Shown: positions 1 through 6,340 of the stretch, one piece after another
How positions within the stretch are numbered: position 1 is the first letter of the stretch
Layout of the letters: every line of letters begins with the position of its first letter
NCBI GenBank assembly: GCA_012839395.1
Contig: DUNJ01000004.1
Span: 1-12,155 of the forward strand
DNA from: Tepidimicrobium sp.
GTDB taxonomy: Bacteria > Bacillota > Clostridia > Tissierellales > Tepidimicrobiaceae
Direction: 5' to 3'
Length of the DNA: 12,155 nucleotides
Position numbers and translations under genes: made by a program
Notes under the pieces: generated by a model
Databases searched by the model: none
What the model saw: the letters and a program-made list of their open reading frames with translations, nothing else
What the model was told of the DNA's origin: nothing

Positions 1-97
1 ACACTTCTGCATACTCTTTCTGTTCCGCAGATACCATTTGCAGATAGTCTTCAATATGAAGTTGTCTGTACTTTGATCCATCTTTAGTATCATTCAT
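1..97 (-). CDS. ltrA: Group II intron reverse transcriptase/maturase, N-terminal fragment
   Basis: Starting at the ATG at 97-95 the frame reads MNDTKDGSKYRQLHIEDYLQ and stays open to the window edge (32 codons). AGGAG at 112-108 is spaced 10 nt from this start; the nearer ATG at about 107 hits a stop after five codons and is rejected. The identification rests mainly on position, inside a group II intron just after domains I-III, and on resemblance to N-termini of LtrA-type intron proteins. These proteins have reverse transcriptase and maturase domains and help the intron splice and retrohome. None of the RT motifs is inside the window, so whether the gene is intact cannot be judged. Confidence 0.7.
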   Translation of the reverse strand, partial: MNDTKDGSKYRQLHIEDYLQMVSAEQKEYAEV

Positions 98-504
98 TTA
101 CTGCCATCTCCTAAAGTTCAGTCCTTCCCAATGCGTTTGCAACCGTATTGGTACTATGACTTCTGCTGACTTCTCACGATAAATCTTGTTTCAACCGCGG
201 TTCGAATATTTTATCTTCCCACGTCCGTGAGACCTCCCCAGGTAAGAGCGCAATCTTTCTCTCCATATATCTGCCACATTTACTTCCAAGCAGTTCCGAG
301 TAGTTATTGGACTTTGACTTGTTGTGCAGTCTCATCCTTGCTTGTAGCCTGATGTGGTTTCTGTTCGTCAGACCAGAGATTTGCCTACACCTTCCTTTAG
401 ATTCCACGTCGCCATGGACACCCTTGGTGTTTGGCTATGTCTTTCCCACTACTAGAGCAGACTAGGGACTTTCACCCATTAGATTGTGCCCATGCTGGGC
501 ACAC
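1..504 (-). mobile_element. Group II intron, 5' part (runs off left edge)
   Basis: Read on the minus strand, the element starts with GTGTGCCCAGCATGGGCAC at 504, a GUGYG-type 5' end followed by a small hairpin. It continues with AATGGGTGAAAGTCCC (about 481 to 466), typical of bacterial group II intron domain I. About 400 nt of AT-moderate, structured, non-coding RNA follow before the intron-encoded protein begins at 97, the usual arrangement with the ORF in domain IV. The G/C content and lack of a plausible protein separate this stretch from its neighbours. The intron 5' end lies 9 nt beyond the stem of the terminator at 514-547, the sort of target used by class C introns; the class itself cannot be settled here. 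The 3' part, with domains V and VI, is outside the window, so splicing competence is unknown. An alternative 5' end is possible because GTG-like pentamers overlap at 504-510. Confidence 0.82.
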
Positions 505-513
505 GCACACATA

Positions 514-547
514 AAAATGAGCCTCCTTTTAAAAGGAAGCTCATTTT
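514..547 (-). terminator. Rho-independent terminator of the D-2-hydroxyacid dehydrogenase gene
   Basis: An inverted repeat with outer arms AAAATGAGC and GCTCATTTT continues inward through CCTTTT/AAAAGG, with one G-U pair on the minus-strand RNA, and is followed there by a short U run. It lies about 40 nt after the stop codon at 585. The group II intron starts just beyond it. Confidence 0.85.
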
Positions 548-584
548 ATTTATATCAGAACAAAGAGGTTGATTTATATCCATA

Positions 585-1535
585 TTACAATATTACGTTT
601 TGTTGATCTCCTTCTATCCATTTTGCAACGTTTTCGTCAAATGTAATATGTGCTCTTCTTACCATAGCTTCTTTCGTGAAGAAACCTATATGAGGTGTTA
701 AAATAGTATTTGGAGCGCTTAATAGTGGATAGTCAGCTGGTATTGGTGGTTCCATATCAAATACGTCTATACCTGCTCCTGCTATCTTACCATCTTTTAG
801 AACTTGAGCTAAAGCATCATTGTCAACTATAGGACCTCTAGCACAGTTAATTAAGAATGCAGTTGATTTCATTAGCTCTAGTTTTTCTTTGCTAATTAAG
901 CCCCTTGTGCTTTCAGATAGTGGTGTATGAATAGTTATAAGATCACTTTCTTTCATTAGGTCATCTAGAGGTAGATATTTTACTCCAGCTTCTTTAAGTT
1001 CGTCATTTTCAACTATATCATAGCCTAGAACGTCACAACCAAAAGCTAGTAATAATTTTGCTGATTCGTATCCTATAGCTCCAGTTCCTATTACACCTAC
1101 AGTCTTACCGCGAAGATCTTGCCCAGGACCTCCCATAGTTCCGCCTTCTCTTGTAACCTTGTCTAATGCTACTATATCTCTAAGTAATGCGAGCATTAAA
1201 CCAACAACTAGCTCAGCTACGTTAACAGTAGCGTATCCTGCTGCGTTTGAAACTTGGATACCTTTTTCTTTACATGCGTCTAAGTCTACATGGTCTACGC
1301 CTGTAAATGCTACTGCTATATACTTTAACTTTTCAGCAGATCTAATAACTTCGCCTACAAGTGGCATATTACCTATAACTAATATGTCTGCATCTTTTAT
1401 ATATTCTTTTTGTAGCTCAATGTCATCAGTTTTTTCGTATAATTCTAATTCGTGTCCTTGATCTGTAAGTGGTTTTGCAATCTCTCTAAGTTCATCTTCC
1501 GGAACAGCTAATGATTCTAATACAACTATTTTCAT
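585..1535 (-). CDS. D-isomer-specific 2-hydroxyacid dehydrogenase (hydroxypyruvate/glyoxylate reductase-like)
   Basis: This 316-residue cytoplasmic NAD(P)-dependent oxidoreductase reduces a 2-keto acid to a D-2-hydroxy acid or does the reverse. The Rossmann motif is GVIGTGAIG (residues 147-155), with Asp173 at the end of the second strand pointing to NAD rather than NADP. The catalytic triad expected for the family is present: Arg233 in CARGPIVD, Glu262 in DVFDMEPP and His282 in TPHIGFF. Length is normal. The start at 1535 is chosen because GGGGG at 1548-1544 lies 8 nt upstream; an in-frame ATG at 1565 would put this ribosome site inside the coding sequence. The gene lies 132 bp behind an aminotransferase whose possible product, hydroxypyruvate or glyoxylate, would be a good substrate; that is inference. 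D-lactate, D-glycerate or another 2-hydroxyacid remain possible. It is not close to the D-LDH at 6924-7928, which has a different C-terminal region. Confidence 0.92.
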   Translation of the reverse strand: MKIVVLESLAVPEDELREIAKPLTDQGHELELYEKTDDIELQKEYIKDADILVIGNMPLVGEVIRSAEKLKYIAVAFTGVDHVDLDACKEKGIQVSNAAGYATVNVAELVVGLMLALLRDIVALDKVTREGGTMGGPGQDLRGKTVGVIGTGAIGYESAKLLLAFGCDVLGYDIVENDELKEAGVKYLPLDDLMKESDLITIHTPLSESTRGLISKEKLELMKSTAFLINCARGPIVDNDALAQVLKDGKIAGAGIDVFDMEPPIPADYPLLSAPNTILTPHIGFFTKEAMVRRAHITFDENVAKWIEGDQQNVIL

Positions 1536-1580
1536 ACTTAAATCCCCCTTTTTGTTATTTGACAATGTTAAAAATTTCGA

Positions 1581-1598
1581 TTTGCGACCGTGCGCAAA
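1581..1598. promoter_or_regulatory. Short palindrome upstream of the dehydrogenase gene
   Basis: TTTGCGACCGTGCGCAAA has perfect 6-bp arms (TTTGCG/CGCAAA) around a 6-nt centre. It is much more GC-rich than the surroundings and sits 46 bp before the dehydrogenase start, after the hairpin of the upstream gene. It could be a protein operator or a small RNA hairpin in the leader. No regulator can be assigned, and no clear -35/-10 pair was seen beside it. Confidence 0.35.
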
Positions 1599-1624
1599 CC
1601 TTTTCCTGAGCTTTATGTTTTTAC

Positions 1625-1658
1625 AAATAGCCCCATTATTTTTACCTTGGGGCTATTT
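1625..1658 (-). terminator. Stem-loop after the aminotransferase gene
   Basis: Arms AAATAGCCCC (1625-1634) and GGGGCTATTT (1649-1658) form a perfect 10-bp stem with a 14-nt loop, starting 10 nt beyond the stop codon at 1668. The minus-strand U run is short (AUUUGU), while the plus strand has the better T tract. It could be a terminator, possibly leaky, or an intercistronic stem-loop letting some transcription reach the dehydrogenase gene. Confidence 0.65.
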
Positions 1659-1667
1659 TCATTTTTA

Positions 1668-2816
1668 TTACTTCAATAGTTCTTCAGTAAGTTTAGCAAC
1701 TCCCTTACCTAGAACATCCTTATTTCCTAACCTATACAGAGTTCTTTCAATTGCTGACATTGTTGAAACTAAGTCATGCATGTCTATGTTACCCATATGG
1801 CCTAGTCTAAACATCTTACCAGCGTAAGGTCCTAAGCCCCCCGCTACTACTGCACCCTCTTCCGCTAATGTCTTTCTAAATTCTGCATCTTCTATTCCAT
1901 CCATGTATATTACATTAGAAAGTGTAACTGCTCTGTATTCTTTTTCCGCTAATATTGTGAATCCTAGCTCTTCTAGAGCTGCTTGCATAGCTCTTGCTAC
2001 CTTTATATGTCTTTCGTATCTGTTCTCTACGCCTTCCTCTTTTATTATCCTTAATGATTCTTGGAAAGCCCAAATCATGTTTACTGGTGGAGTACCAAAA
2101 TATTTTCCTGGATCATTCATTATTGGAAGCCATTTGTTGAAATCTAGGTAATAGTCCCTTATATTACCTATGGACTCTCTTCTTTCTATAGCTTTAGGTC
2201 CAGCTAACACTATTGCTAGTCCAGGAGCAACTCCAAATGCCTTTTGTGATCCTGTGATAAGAACGTCTATTCCCATTTGGTCTAAGTACTCTGGTTCTGC
2301 TGCAGTTGCACATACACCATCTACAAGTAGAAGTGTATCTTCAAACTTTTCTTTAATCATTTTTCCTATTTCCGCTACTGGTGCACATACTCCCGTGGAT
2401 GTATCTACGTGAGTTACTGTAACAGCCTTATAGTCTTTCTCGCCTAATTTCTTTTCAATTTCTTCTACTGGAACGATAGTTCCCCATTCTGCAGAAATAA
2501 CATCTACATTTAAGCCTTTTCTTTCACATAGCTCAACATATCTGTCGCCGAAGAACCCATTGGATACTATTAATACGTTATCCCCTTCTTGTGTAATGTT
2601 AGCTATTCCCATTTCCATTGCTAAAGTACCAGTTCCAGCTACAACAAATGCTTCTCCTTCAGTTTTAAATATTGATTTTAAGTCTTGTACTACTTCTTGG
2701 AAGTCTTTCACAAAATCAGGATCACCAAAAGCAACAGTTTCCCTGCCCATTTGATCTTGTATAGATCTAACTACAGGTGTTGGTCCTGGTATCATAACAA
2801 GCTTTCTGTTTTTCAT
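1668..2816 (-). CDS. Class V aminotransferase, alanine/serine-glyoxylate (serine-pyruvate) type
   Basis: This 382-residue PLP enzyme is of the fold-type I class V family that includes alanine-glyoxylate, serine-glyoxylate and serine-pyruvate transaminases. Near the N-terminus is MIPGPTPV, the substrate-loop signature. GTGTLAMEMG (61-70) forms the phosphate-binding turn. Asp166 in LLLVDGVCA should contact the PLP ring nitrogen, and Lys192 in TGSQKAFGVAPG is the Schiff-base lysine. Arg337 in FRLGHMGNI is the carboxylate-binding arginine. Length is normal and there is no signal peptide. The ATG at 2816 is supported by AAGGGGG ending 7 nt upstream (GGGGG at 2828-2824). A sigma-A promoter lies at 2958-2986. 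With the dehydrogenase downstream it could convert serine plus glyoxylate to hydroxypyruvate plus glycine, followed by reduction to glycerate. Ureidoglycine-glyoxylate aminotransferase is the nearest alternative, but no purine genes are present here. Confidence 0.9.
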   Translation of the reverse strand: MKNRKLVMIPGPTPVVRSIQDQMGRETVAFGDPDFVKDFQEVVQDLKSIFKTEGEAFVVAGTGTLAMEMGIANITQEGDNVLIVSNGFFGDRYVELCERKGLNVDVISAEWGTIVPVEEIEKKLGEKDYKAVTVTHVDTSTGVCAPVAEIGKMIKEKFEDTLLLVDGVCATAAEPEYLDQMGIDVLITGSQKAFGVAPGLAIVLAGPKAIERRESIGNIRDYYLDFNKWLPIMNDPGKYFGTPPVNMIWAFQESLRIIKEEGVENRYERHIKVARAMQAALEELGFTILAEKEYRAVTLSNVIYMDGIEDAEFRKTLAEEGAVVAGGLGPYAGKMFRLGHMGNIDMHDLVSTMSAIERTLYRLGNKDVLGKGVAKLTEELLK

Positions 2817-2957
2817 TTTATTACCCCCTTAATTTTATTTAGAATTAATTTATGCACATCGTTAATAGCATATAAGATAAATCTATAGAGAAAACATTTT
2901 CCCTAGTAGTGCCTTTGCCCTTACCATAAGTAATAAATCTTTACCTTTGTTACATAT

Positions 2958-2986
2958 ATAATAAGCCATATTTTTATTTAAGTCAA
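2958..2986 (-). promoter_or_regulatory. Sigma-A type promoter of the aminotransferase gene
   Basis: On the minus strand, TTGACT (2986-2981) and TATTAT (2963-2958) are separated by exactly 17 bp. Transcription should begin near 2951, giving a 5' leader of about 135 nt before the ATG at 2816. The leader holds a small GAAAA/TTTTC hairpin near 2891-2905 and a G/A-rich stretch at about 2905-2935, but no riboswitch class I can name. Confidence 0.75.
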
Positions 2987-3092
2987 TATTTTTCTAGTTT
3001 TTTATATGATTATTCTTTATTGTTCTATTGTAACTACTCTGTAATATCTCTTCCATTTTTATTGATATAATATGTATAAGGAGCGACTGTCC

Positions 3093-3593
3093 ATGAGAAT
3101 GTTTGAAAAATATTTAATATTATGTTCATCCTTATTGTTAATTCTATTCCTAACTATTGGATGTATTACAGAAAAATATATATAATAAAAATATAAGTAA
3201 TATAGAATTTAGATCTACTGCAGAAAACAACCTGAGGATATAGATGAATTATATACTGTAGATACTAAAAGTACCGATAAATCGGAACATAATAGTGATC
3301 TAGAATCAGAAAAAATAATTATTACTATTGATATTCTTTTAGAAACTACTAAGTTTGATAATACTAATGAAGAACTTAATAAACTAACAAAAAAGCATAA
3401 TGCATATATAGAAAACTCCAGCATAAGCTATAGTCCCTATCATGGGAGCAAAAACTATAGAAATGCCTTCTATACCATTAGGATTCCGAAAGATAATGTT
3501 CATAGTTTCAAAACAGATTTAAATAAATCTGGAAATATCATTAGAGGAAATTGCATAATTAACTTTTTAATTTGGAAAAAAGGGTATATTTAA
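3093..3593 (+). pseudogene. Broken DUF4349-type lipoprotein gene
   Basis: AAGGAG at 3078-3083 precedes an ATG at 3093. The first 30 codons encode a lipoprotein signal peptide with charged start (MRMFEKY), hydrophobic core and LTIGC lipobox (Cys24), then stop at 3183. From about 3216 another frame continues to 3591 and reads a DUF4349-like domain, including EKIIITIDILLETTKFD, AYIENSSISYSP and FYTIRIPKDNVHSF. It ends abruptly after SGNII, before the coiled-coil and C-terminal membrane helix usual for this family. So there is at least one small deletion or frameshift near the signal peptide and a truncation at the 3' side, where a nested palindrome and an insertion-sequence remnant begin. Intact relatives are surface-anchored proteins of unknown function. 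It is transcribed away from the aminotransferase gene; TATAAT occurs at 3066-3071 but lacks a good -35. Confidence 0.75.
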
Positions 3594-3632
3594 GCATCTC
3601 ATTAAAAATGAGATTTTAAAATCCAAATTAAA
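3566..3632. repeat. Nested inverted repeat at the DUF4349 break point
   Basis: Outer arms TTTAATTTGGA (3566-3576) and TCCAAATTAAA (3622-3632) are perfect 11-bp complements. Inside them is a second hairpin, ATCTCAT (3596-3602) with ATGAGAT (3608-3614), followed by TTTT. The inner hairpin could be a terminator. The whole could be a miniature palindromic element or the end region of the insertion sequence to its right. The last DUF4349-like codons run into its left arm. Confidence 0.5.
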
Positions 3633-4467
3633 TTTAGCAATTTCCAAAATCATCCTACTTATATCAGCTTTACTTTTAAATATTAATCATCGTTATTTAT
3701 TAACATTAAGCTACTTTGTTCTTAGCCTTGATACTATTTACCGCTATGGTTCCTGCTACTATAGTTGCTGTCTTTTTCCCAATAGACCAACTTACATCTT
3801 CCGAAGCAGATTGGATTAAAGTCTTTATCTAATGCTACGGGAGAAACAAAGCTTCCCTTTGGATTATATACTATTATTGGAATACCCTCATGCTTATTGA
3901 TTATATCCTTGTAGATATAATCAACATCATAAGTGGAATCCATTGCATAGCAGGTAGGTTTAAAGATATTTTTATAGTTTTTGGAAAATTGTTCTATATA
4001 TCCATTGGTATCCCCTTTTATACCCCAATTGGGATTTGTACTATCGATAATATCCTTCTTAGGTGTAGCAGCTTCATATGAATCTAGTTTTGTAGAATCG
4101 ATGGAAACATGTTTTCCATCAACAATACCTAGCTCTTTAGCATTTAAGGATTTAGAACTAAATCCTTAATAGCTTGAATCTTTTCTACTTGCATTGCTAT
4201 TAGAGAATATATTAAGGCTTCAGGATCATAGTCCCTTGGATCCTTAGAACCATAGGTTTTCCTCATAGCACTAGCAAGTTGTGATACATTAATTTGAGAT
4301 AGAATTAATTCTAATCTAGTTTTTGTTGAAATTTTATGATTTTCTTGAAGAAAAAATAGAGTTAATTGGCGAATATACATATTAAGTGGTTTCACTCATT
4401 TTATTCGAATGATTTTGTTTGTCATTTAATATATTCGACATTTATGGTGTGAAACCCTTTTTGTTTT
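3575..4467 (-). mobile_element. Decayed DDE insertion sequence (IS1182-like), copy 1
   Basis: The element reads on the minus strand. Its transposase-start end, outermost AAAACAAAAAGGGTTTCAC (4467 inwards), is shared with the second copy at 6341. The far end is uncertain; ACCCTTTTTTCC near 3586-3575 on the minus strand resembles an inverted version of that end and is taken as the provisional boundary. At about 0.9 kb it is well short of a typical 1.5-kb element because of at least one internal deletion. Family assignment rests on the transposase text alone. Confidence 0.65.
3706..4395 (-). pseudogene. Transposase pseudogene of IS copy 1
   Basis: Three reading-frame pieces of one DDE transposase lie in order. 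4395-4144 gives the N-terminal domain (NMYIRQLTLFF, LELILSQINVSQLA, YDPEALIYSLIAMQVEKIQ), similar to DUF772, and stops after KDLVLNP. At that point the second IS copy reads on into KENPVLRYYCGF, so a deletion begins here. The next piece (about 4150-3734) starts at KELGIVDGKHVSIDSTKLDS, holding the first catalytic Asp region. It continues through CYAMDSTYDVDYIYKD, with a second Asp candidate, and stops after SSRNHSGK. The last piece (about 3775-3706), in another frame, reads IVAGTIAVNS and ends the protein. The stretch with most of the remaining catalytic core, including the third acidic residue, is missing. It cannot make a working transposase. Confidence 0.85.
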
Positions 4468-4524
4468 GAAAAATAATTTGATGAAACCAATGATTATAAA
4501 TTATGAAATTTACTTAGATTATTA

Positions 4525-4986
4525 AAACTTCCAAGCCCCAATGGATTTTATAAAAAAATTTCCTAGAGCTAAAACTATACTTTAAAAAAACTATCTAATA
4601 TGAAGACCCATGATGGAATTTGTTATATCGATAAGGAAATAGAATATAGAAAATACCTAAAAGAATGTTGTATGAGGTTTGGTTATACACTCGATTCTTT
4701 AAGATGTATACTATATCTTCTGAAAATGATAGACTCTCAAACTGAAAACTTAGATGGACTTATAAATCGAATTAAACACCTATACCATATTACTCTTCAA
4801 TCAAAGGATATTAAAGAAAGGATGACACTTTCCACCTTCCATTCCGCAAAAGGATTGGAGTTTGAAAATGTTTATATTAGAGATTTAATAGAAGGAGATT
4901 TCCTATATGCTAACAGTATTAGTAGTTTTAGTAAGGGGAAAATATAAGCGATGGAAGAAGAAAAAAGTCCTTTCTCTGTAGGATAT
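4525..4986 (+). pseudogene. UvrD/PcrA-type helicase pseudogene, C-terminal remnant
   Basis: The best part is 4600-4947, reading LSTFHSAKGLEFENVYIRDL, which is motif V of superfamily 1 UvrD-like helicases, followed by EGDF. The frame then hits TAA at 4945 and continues in the same frame as AMEEEKSPFSVGYY, a worn form of the motif VI segment EEERRLFYVGMTRA. Upstream of 4600 the frame is interrupted by several stops, but FIKKFPRAKTIL (about 4538-4584) looks like the motif IV region. The Walker A half and everything N-terminal is absent and replaced by the insertion sequence ending at 4467. The gene is therefore a displaced tail with at least three nonsense changes. It joins grdX in the same frame at about 4986. 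An independent small protein is possible but unlikely given motif order. Confidence 0.75.
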
Positions 4987-4989
4987 TAT

Positions 4990-5376
4990 ATGAAAAAGAT
5001 ATTGATTACAAACAATAGGTATGCATATGATGAACATAAGGATACCTTAGAAGCGAAACTTTACGAAGATTTTACCTATTTGGATATCTTATTCCTTGTA
5101 AGGGATAGAATTCATGAGGGCTATCGGCTAATTACCCATCCTCTATCGGGAAGTGTGAAGCCTAATGAGACTCCATATAAGTCCATAATAATAGGTGATA
5201 AGGGAAGTACCCTAGATTTAGACAGCCTAAGGATGATAGAGGAGAGCATTGCCACCGCCGAGAAGTTTATGAAGAATGCGCCCACCCCCAATTGGACCGA
5301 AAGGGTTCTAGATGATTTTAGGGTTATAGACCTATCCCTTATAACAGGCGCGATAGAAAGGATGATAGATCTATAA
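4990..5376 (+). CDS. grdX: GrdX family protein
   Basis: This 128-residue soluble protein matches the GrdX family usually found at the front of glycine, sarcosine or betaine reductase (grd) operons; its biochemical role is unknown. Recognisable segments are MKKILITNN at the start, the family hallmark THPLSGSVKPNETPYKSI (residues 52-69) and TPNWTERVLDDFRVIDLSLI near the C-terminus. Length is normal and there is no membrane segment. The start at 4990 is preferred to the in-frame ATG at 4951, because codons 4951-4989 are helicase motif VI debris and GrdX proteins begin with this MKxLITNN. Its ribosome site is poor (GTAGGA, 7 nt before the ATG), as if the native upstream region was lost. No thioredoxin, thioredoxin reductase or grdEABCD genes follow; instead a convergent terminator does. 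Expression is doubtful although the reading frame is clean. Confidence 0.87.
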   Translation: MKKILITNNRYAYDEHKDTLEAKLYEDFTYLDILFLVRDRIHEGYRLITHPLSGSVKPNETPYKSIIIGDKGSTLDLDSLRMIEESIATAEKFMKNAPTPNWTERVLDDFRVIDLSLITGAIERMIDL

Positions 5377-5381
5377 AAAAT

Positions 5382-5410
5382 AAATCCCTCTACAAAAGGG
5401 ATTTGTTTTT
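5382..5410. terminator. Bidirectional terminator between grdX and the HPr gene
   Basis: AAATCCC (5382-5388) pairs with GGGATTT (5398-5404) around a 9-nt loop. TTGTTTTTT follows on the plus strand and ATTTATTTTTT on the minus strand. It serves the convergent genes ending at 5376 (plus) and 5419 (minus). Confidence 0.85.
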
Positions 5411-5418
5411 TATGTTTA

Positions 5419-5685
5419 TTATACATCTCTCAACCCATGCTTTAATAATCGGGTAAGCTCGTCTATAGCTTCTTCCTCATCTTCACCCCTTGCTATCAAT
5501 TTTATCCTTTCTCCATGGAAGGCTCCCAAGGACATAATGCCCACGATGCTCTTCCCATCGGTTCTAGTCCCATCCAATTCTACATATATATCGCTAATAA
5601 ACTTATTGGCAGCCTGAACGAATAGGGCAGCTGCCCTTGCATGCAGCCCTCCTTCATTGTTCAATATTACCTCTTTTTCCTGCAT
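5419..5685 (-). CDS. HPr family phosphocarrier (HPr/Crh-like)
   Basis: This 88-residue small cytosolic protein has the HPr fold. His15 in GGLHARAAA is the residue phosphorylated by enzyme I in the sugar phosphotransferase system. Ser46 in GKSIVGIMSLG is the site used by HPr kinase/phosphorylase in carbon catabolite control. Both sit at exactly the canonical positions. The segment AAALFVQAANKF and the place behind whiA resemble Bacillus Crh, but Crh lacks the histidine, so this protein keeps both functions in principle. Ala replaces the usual Pro after HAR, giving HARA instead of HARP. The start at 5685 has AAAGGAG 9 nt upstream and overlaps the 3' end of whiA by 32 bp, indicating translational coupling in the original operon. 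The operon's upstream genes are cut off by the insertion sequence, so its present promoter is unclear. Confidence 0.9.
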   Translation of the reverse strand: MQEKEVILNNEGGLHARAAALFVQAANKFISDIYVELDGTRTDGKSIVGIMSLGAFHGERIKLIARGEDEEEAIDELTRLLKHGLRDV

Positions 5686-6301
5686 TGTATTTCTCCTTTC
5701 CTCTCAATCTTTCTGCGATTTCTTCTATTCTTCTAAGTCTATAGTTTACACCGGATTTTCCTACAGGAACGGATAGCATAGCTCCCAACTCCTTCAAGCT
5801 GGCCTCCCTATGGGCCAATCTTAGCTCTGCTATTTCTCGTAGATTCTTTGAGAGTTTATCCAAGCCCATTACATCATCTATATACTCTATATTTTCAACC
5901 TGCCTCATGGAGGCATTTATTGTCTTATCTAAATTTGCAGTTTCACAATTCACTATCCTATTTATGTTATTCCTTACATCCTTCATAGCCCTAATATTCT
6001 CAACTCTAAGTAGAGCTTGATGGGCTCCCATTATATTTAAAATATCTACTATCTGCTCTCCTTCTTTTACATAGACTACATGGTCATCTCTTCTCATTAC
6101 TATCTTAGAATTCAGGTTGAAAGAATTTATGATGTTGGACAGATCCTTAGCATATTCTTCATGACTTGTAACAAACTCCATATGATAGCTTTTCTCCGGA
6201 TTGCTAATGGAACCTCCGCCTAGGAAGGCACCTCTGATATAGGATCTTTTATAACATCTATTTTCTACTAAACTTTTAGGTATTTTATAATTGAATAAAT
6301 T
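5654..6301 (-). pseudogene. whiA: WhiA (YvcL-type) gene lacking its N-terminal third
   Basis: The open frame runs 215 codons from 6301, upstream of the first available ATG (6181). It begins NLFNYKIPKSLVENRCYKRS, then YIRGAFLGGGSISNPEKSYH, the second LAGLIDADG-like half of WhiA. It continues through RVENIRAMKDVRNNINRIVNCETANLDKT to the C-terminal helix-turn-helix (LKELGAMLSVPVGKSGVNYR). Full WhiA proteins have about 310-320 residues, so roughly the first 100 are missing. An in-frame TGA at 6302-6304 closes the frame, and the IS copy starts 35 bp further up. WhiA is a DNA-binding protein tied to cell division and sporulation in Gram-positives, normally behind rapZ and yvcK; those genes are absent. 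A shortened protein from the ATG at 6181 (175 residues) with only the C-terminal domain is conceivable but has no clear ribosome site. Confidence 0.85.
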
Positions 6302-6340
6302 TCATATTCTAAAACCATTGCTTTTACTAAAGTTTATTCG

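Noticed and set aside
174..407. 77-codon open frame on the minus strand inside the intron
   Set aside because: It lies in the catalytic RNA part of the group II intron, has no family resemblance and no ribosome site; it is structured RNA.
1159..1461. 100-codon plus-strand frame opposite the dehydrogenase
   Set aside because: Antisense shadow of a gene with full catalytic motifs; low-complexity Ser/Thr-rich translation typical of such shadows.
2891..2951. Possible c-di-GMP or glycine riboswitch ahead of the aminotransferase
   Set aside because: Only short stretches resemble the aptamers; the required paired regions and conserved loops are not all present.
3215..3424. 69-codon minus-strand frame rich in Ser, Leu and Val
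   Set aside because: Antisense of the DUF4349 remnant, whose plus-strand frame carries recognisable domain sequence.
5121..5426. 101-codon minus-strand frame over grdX
   Set aside because: Opposite strand of a strong GrdX match; it also crosses the terminator.
4468..6340. Functional composite transposon
   Set aside because: Both flanking IS copies lack catalytic residues and large parts; at most a relic.
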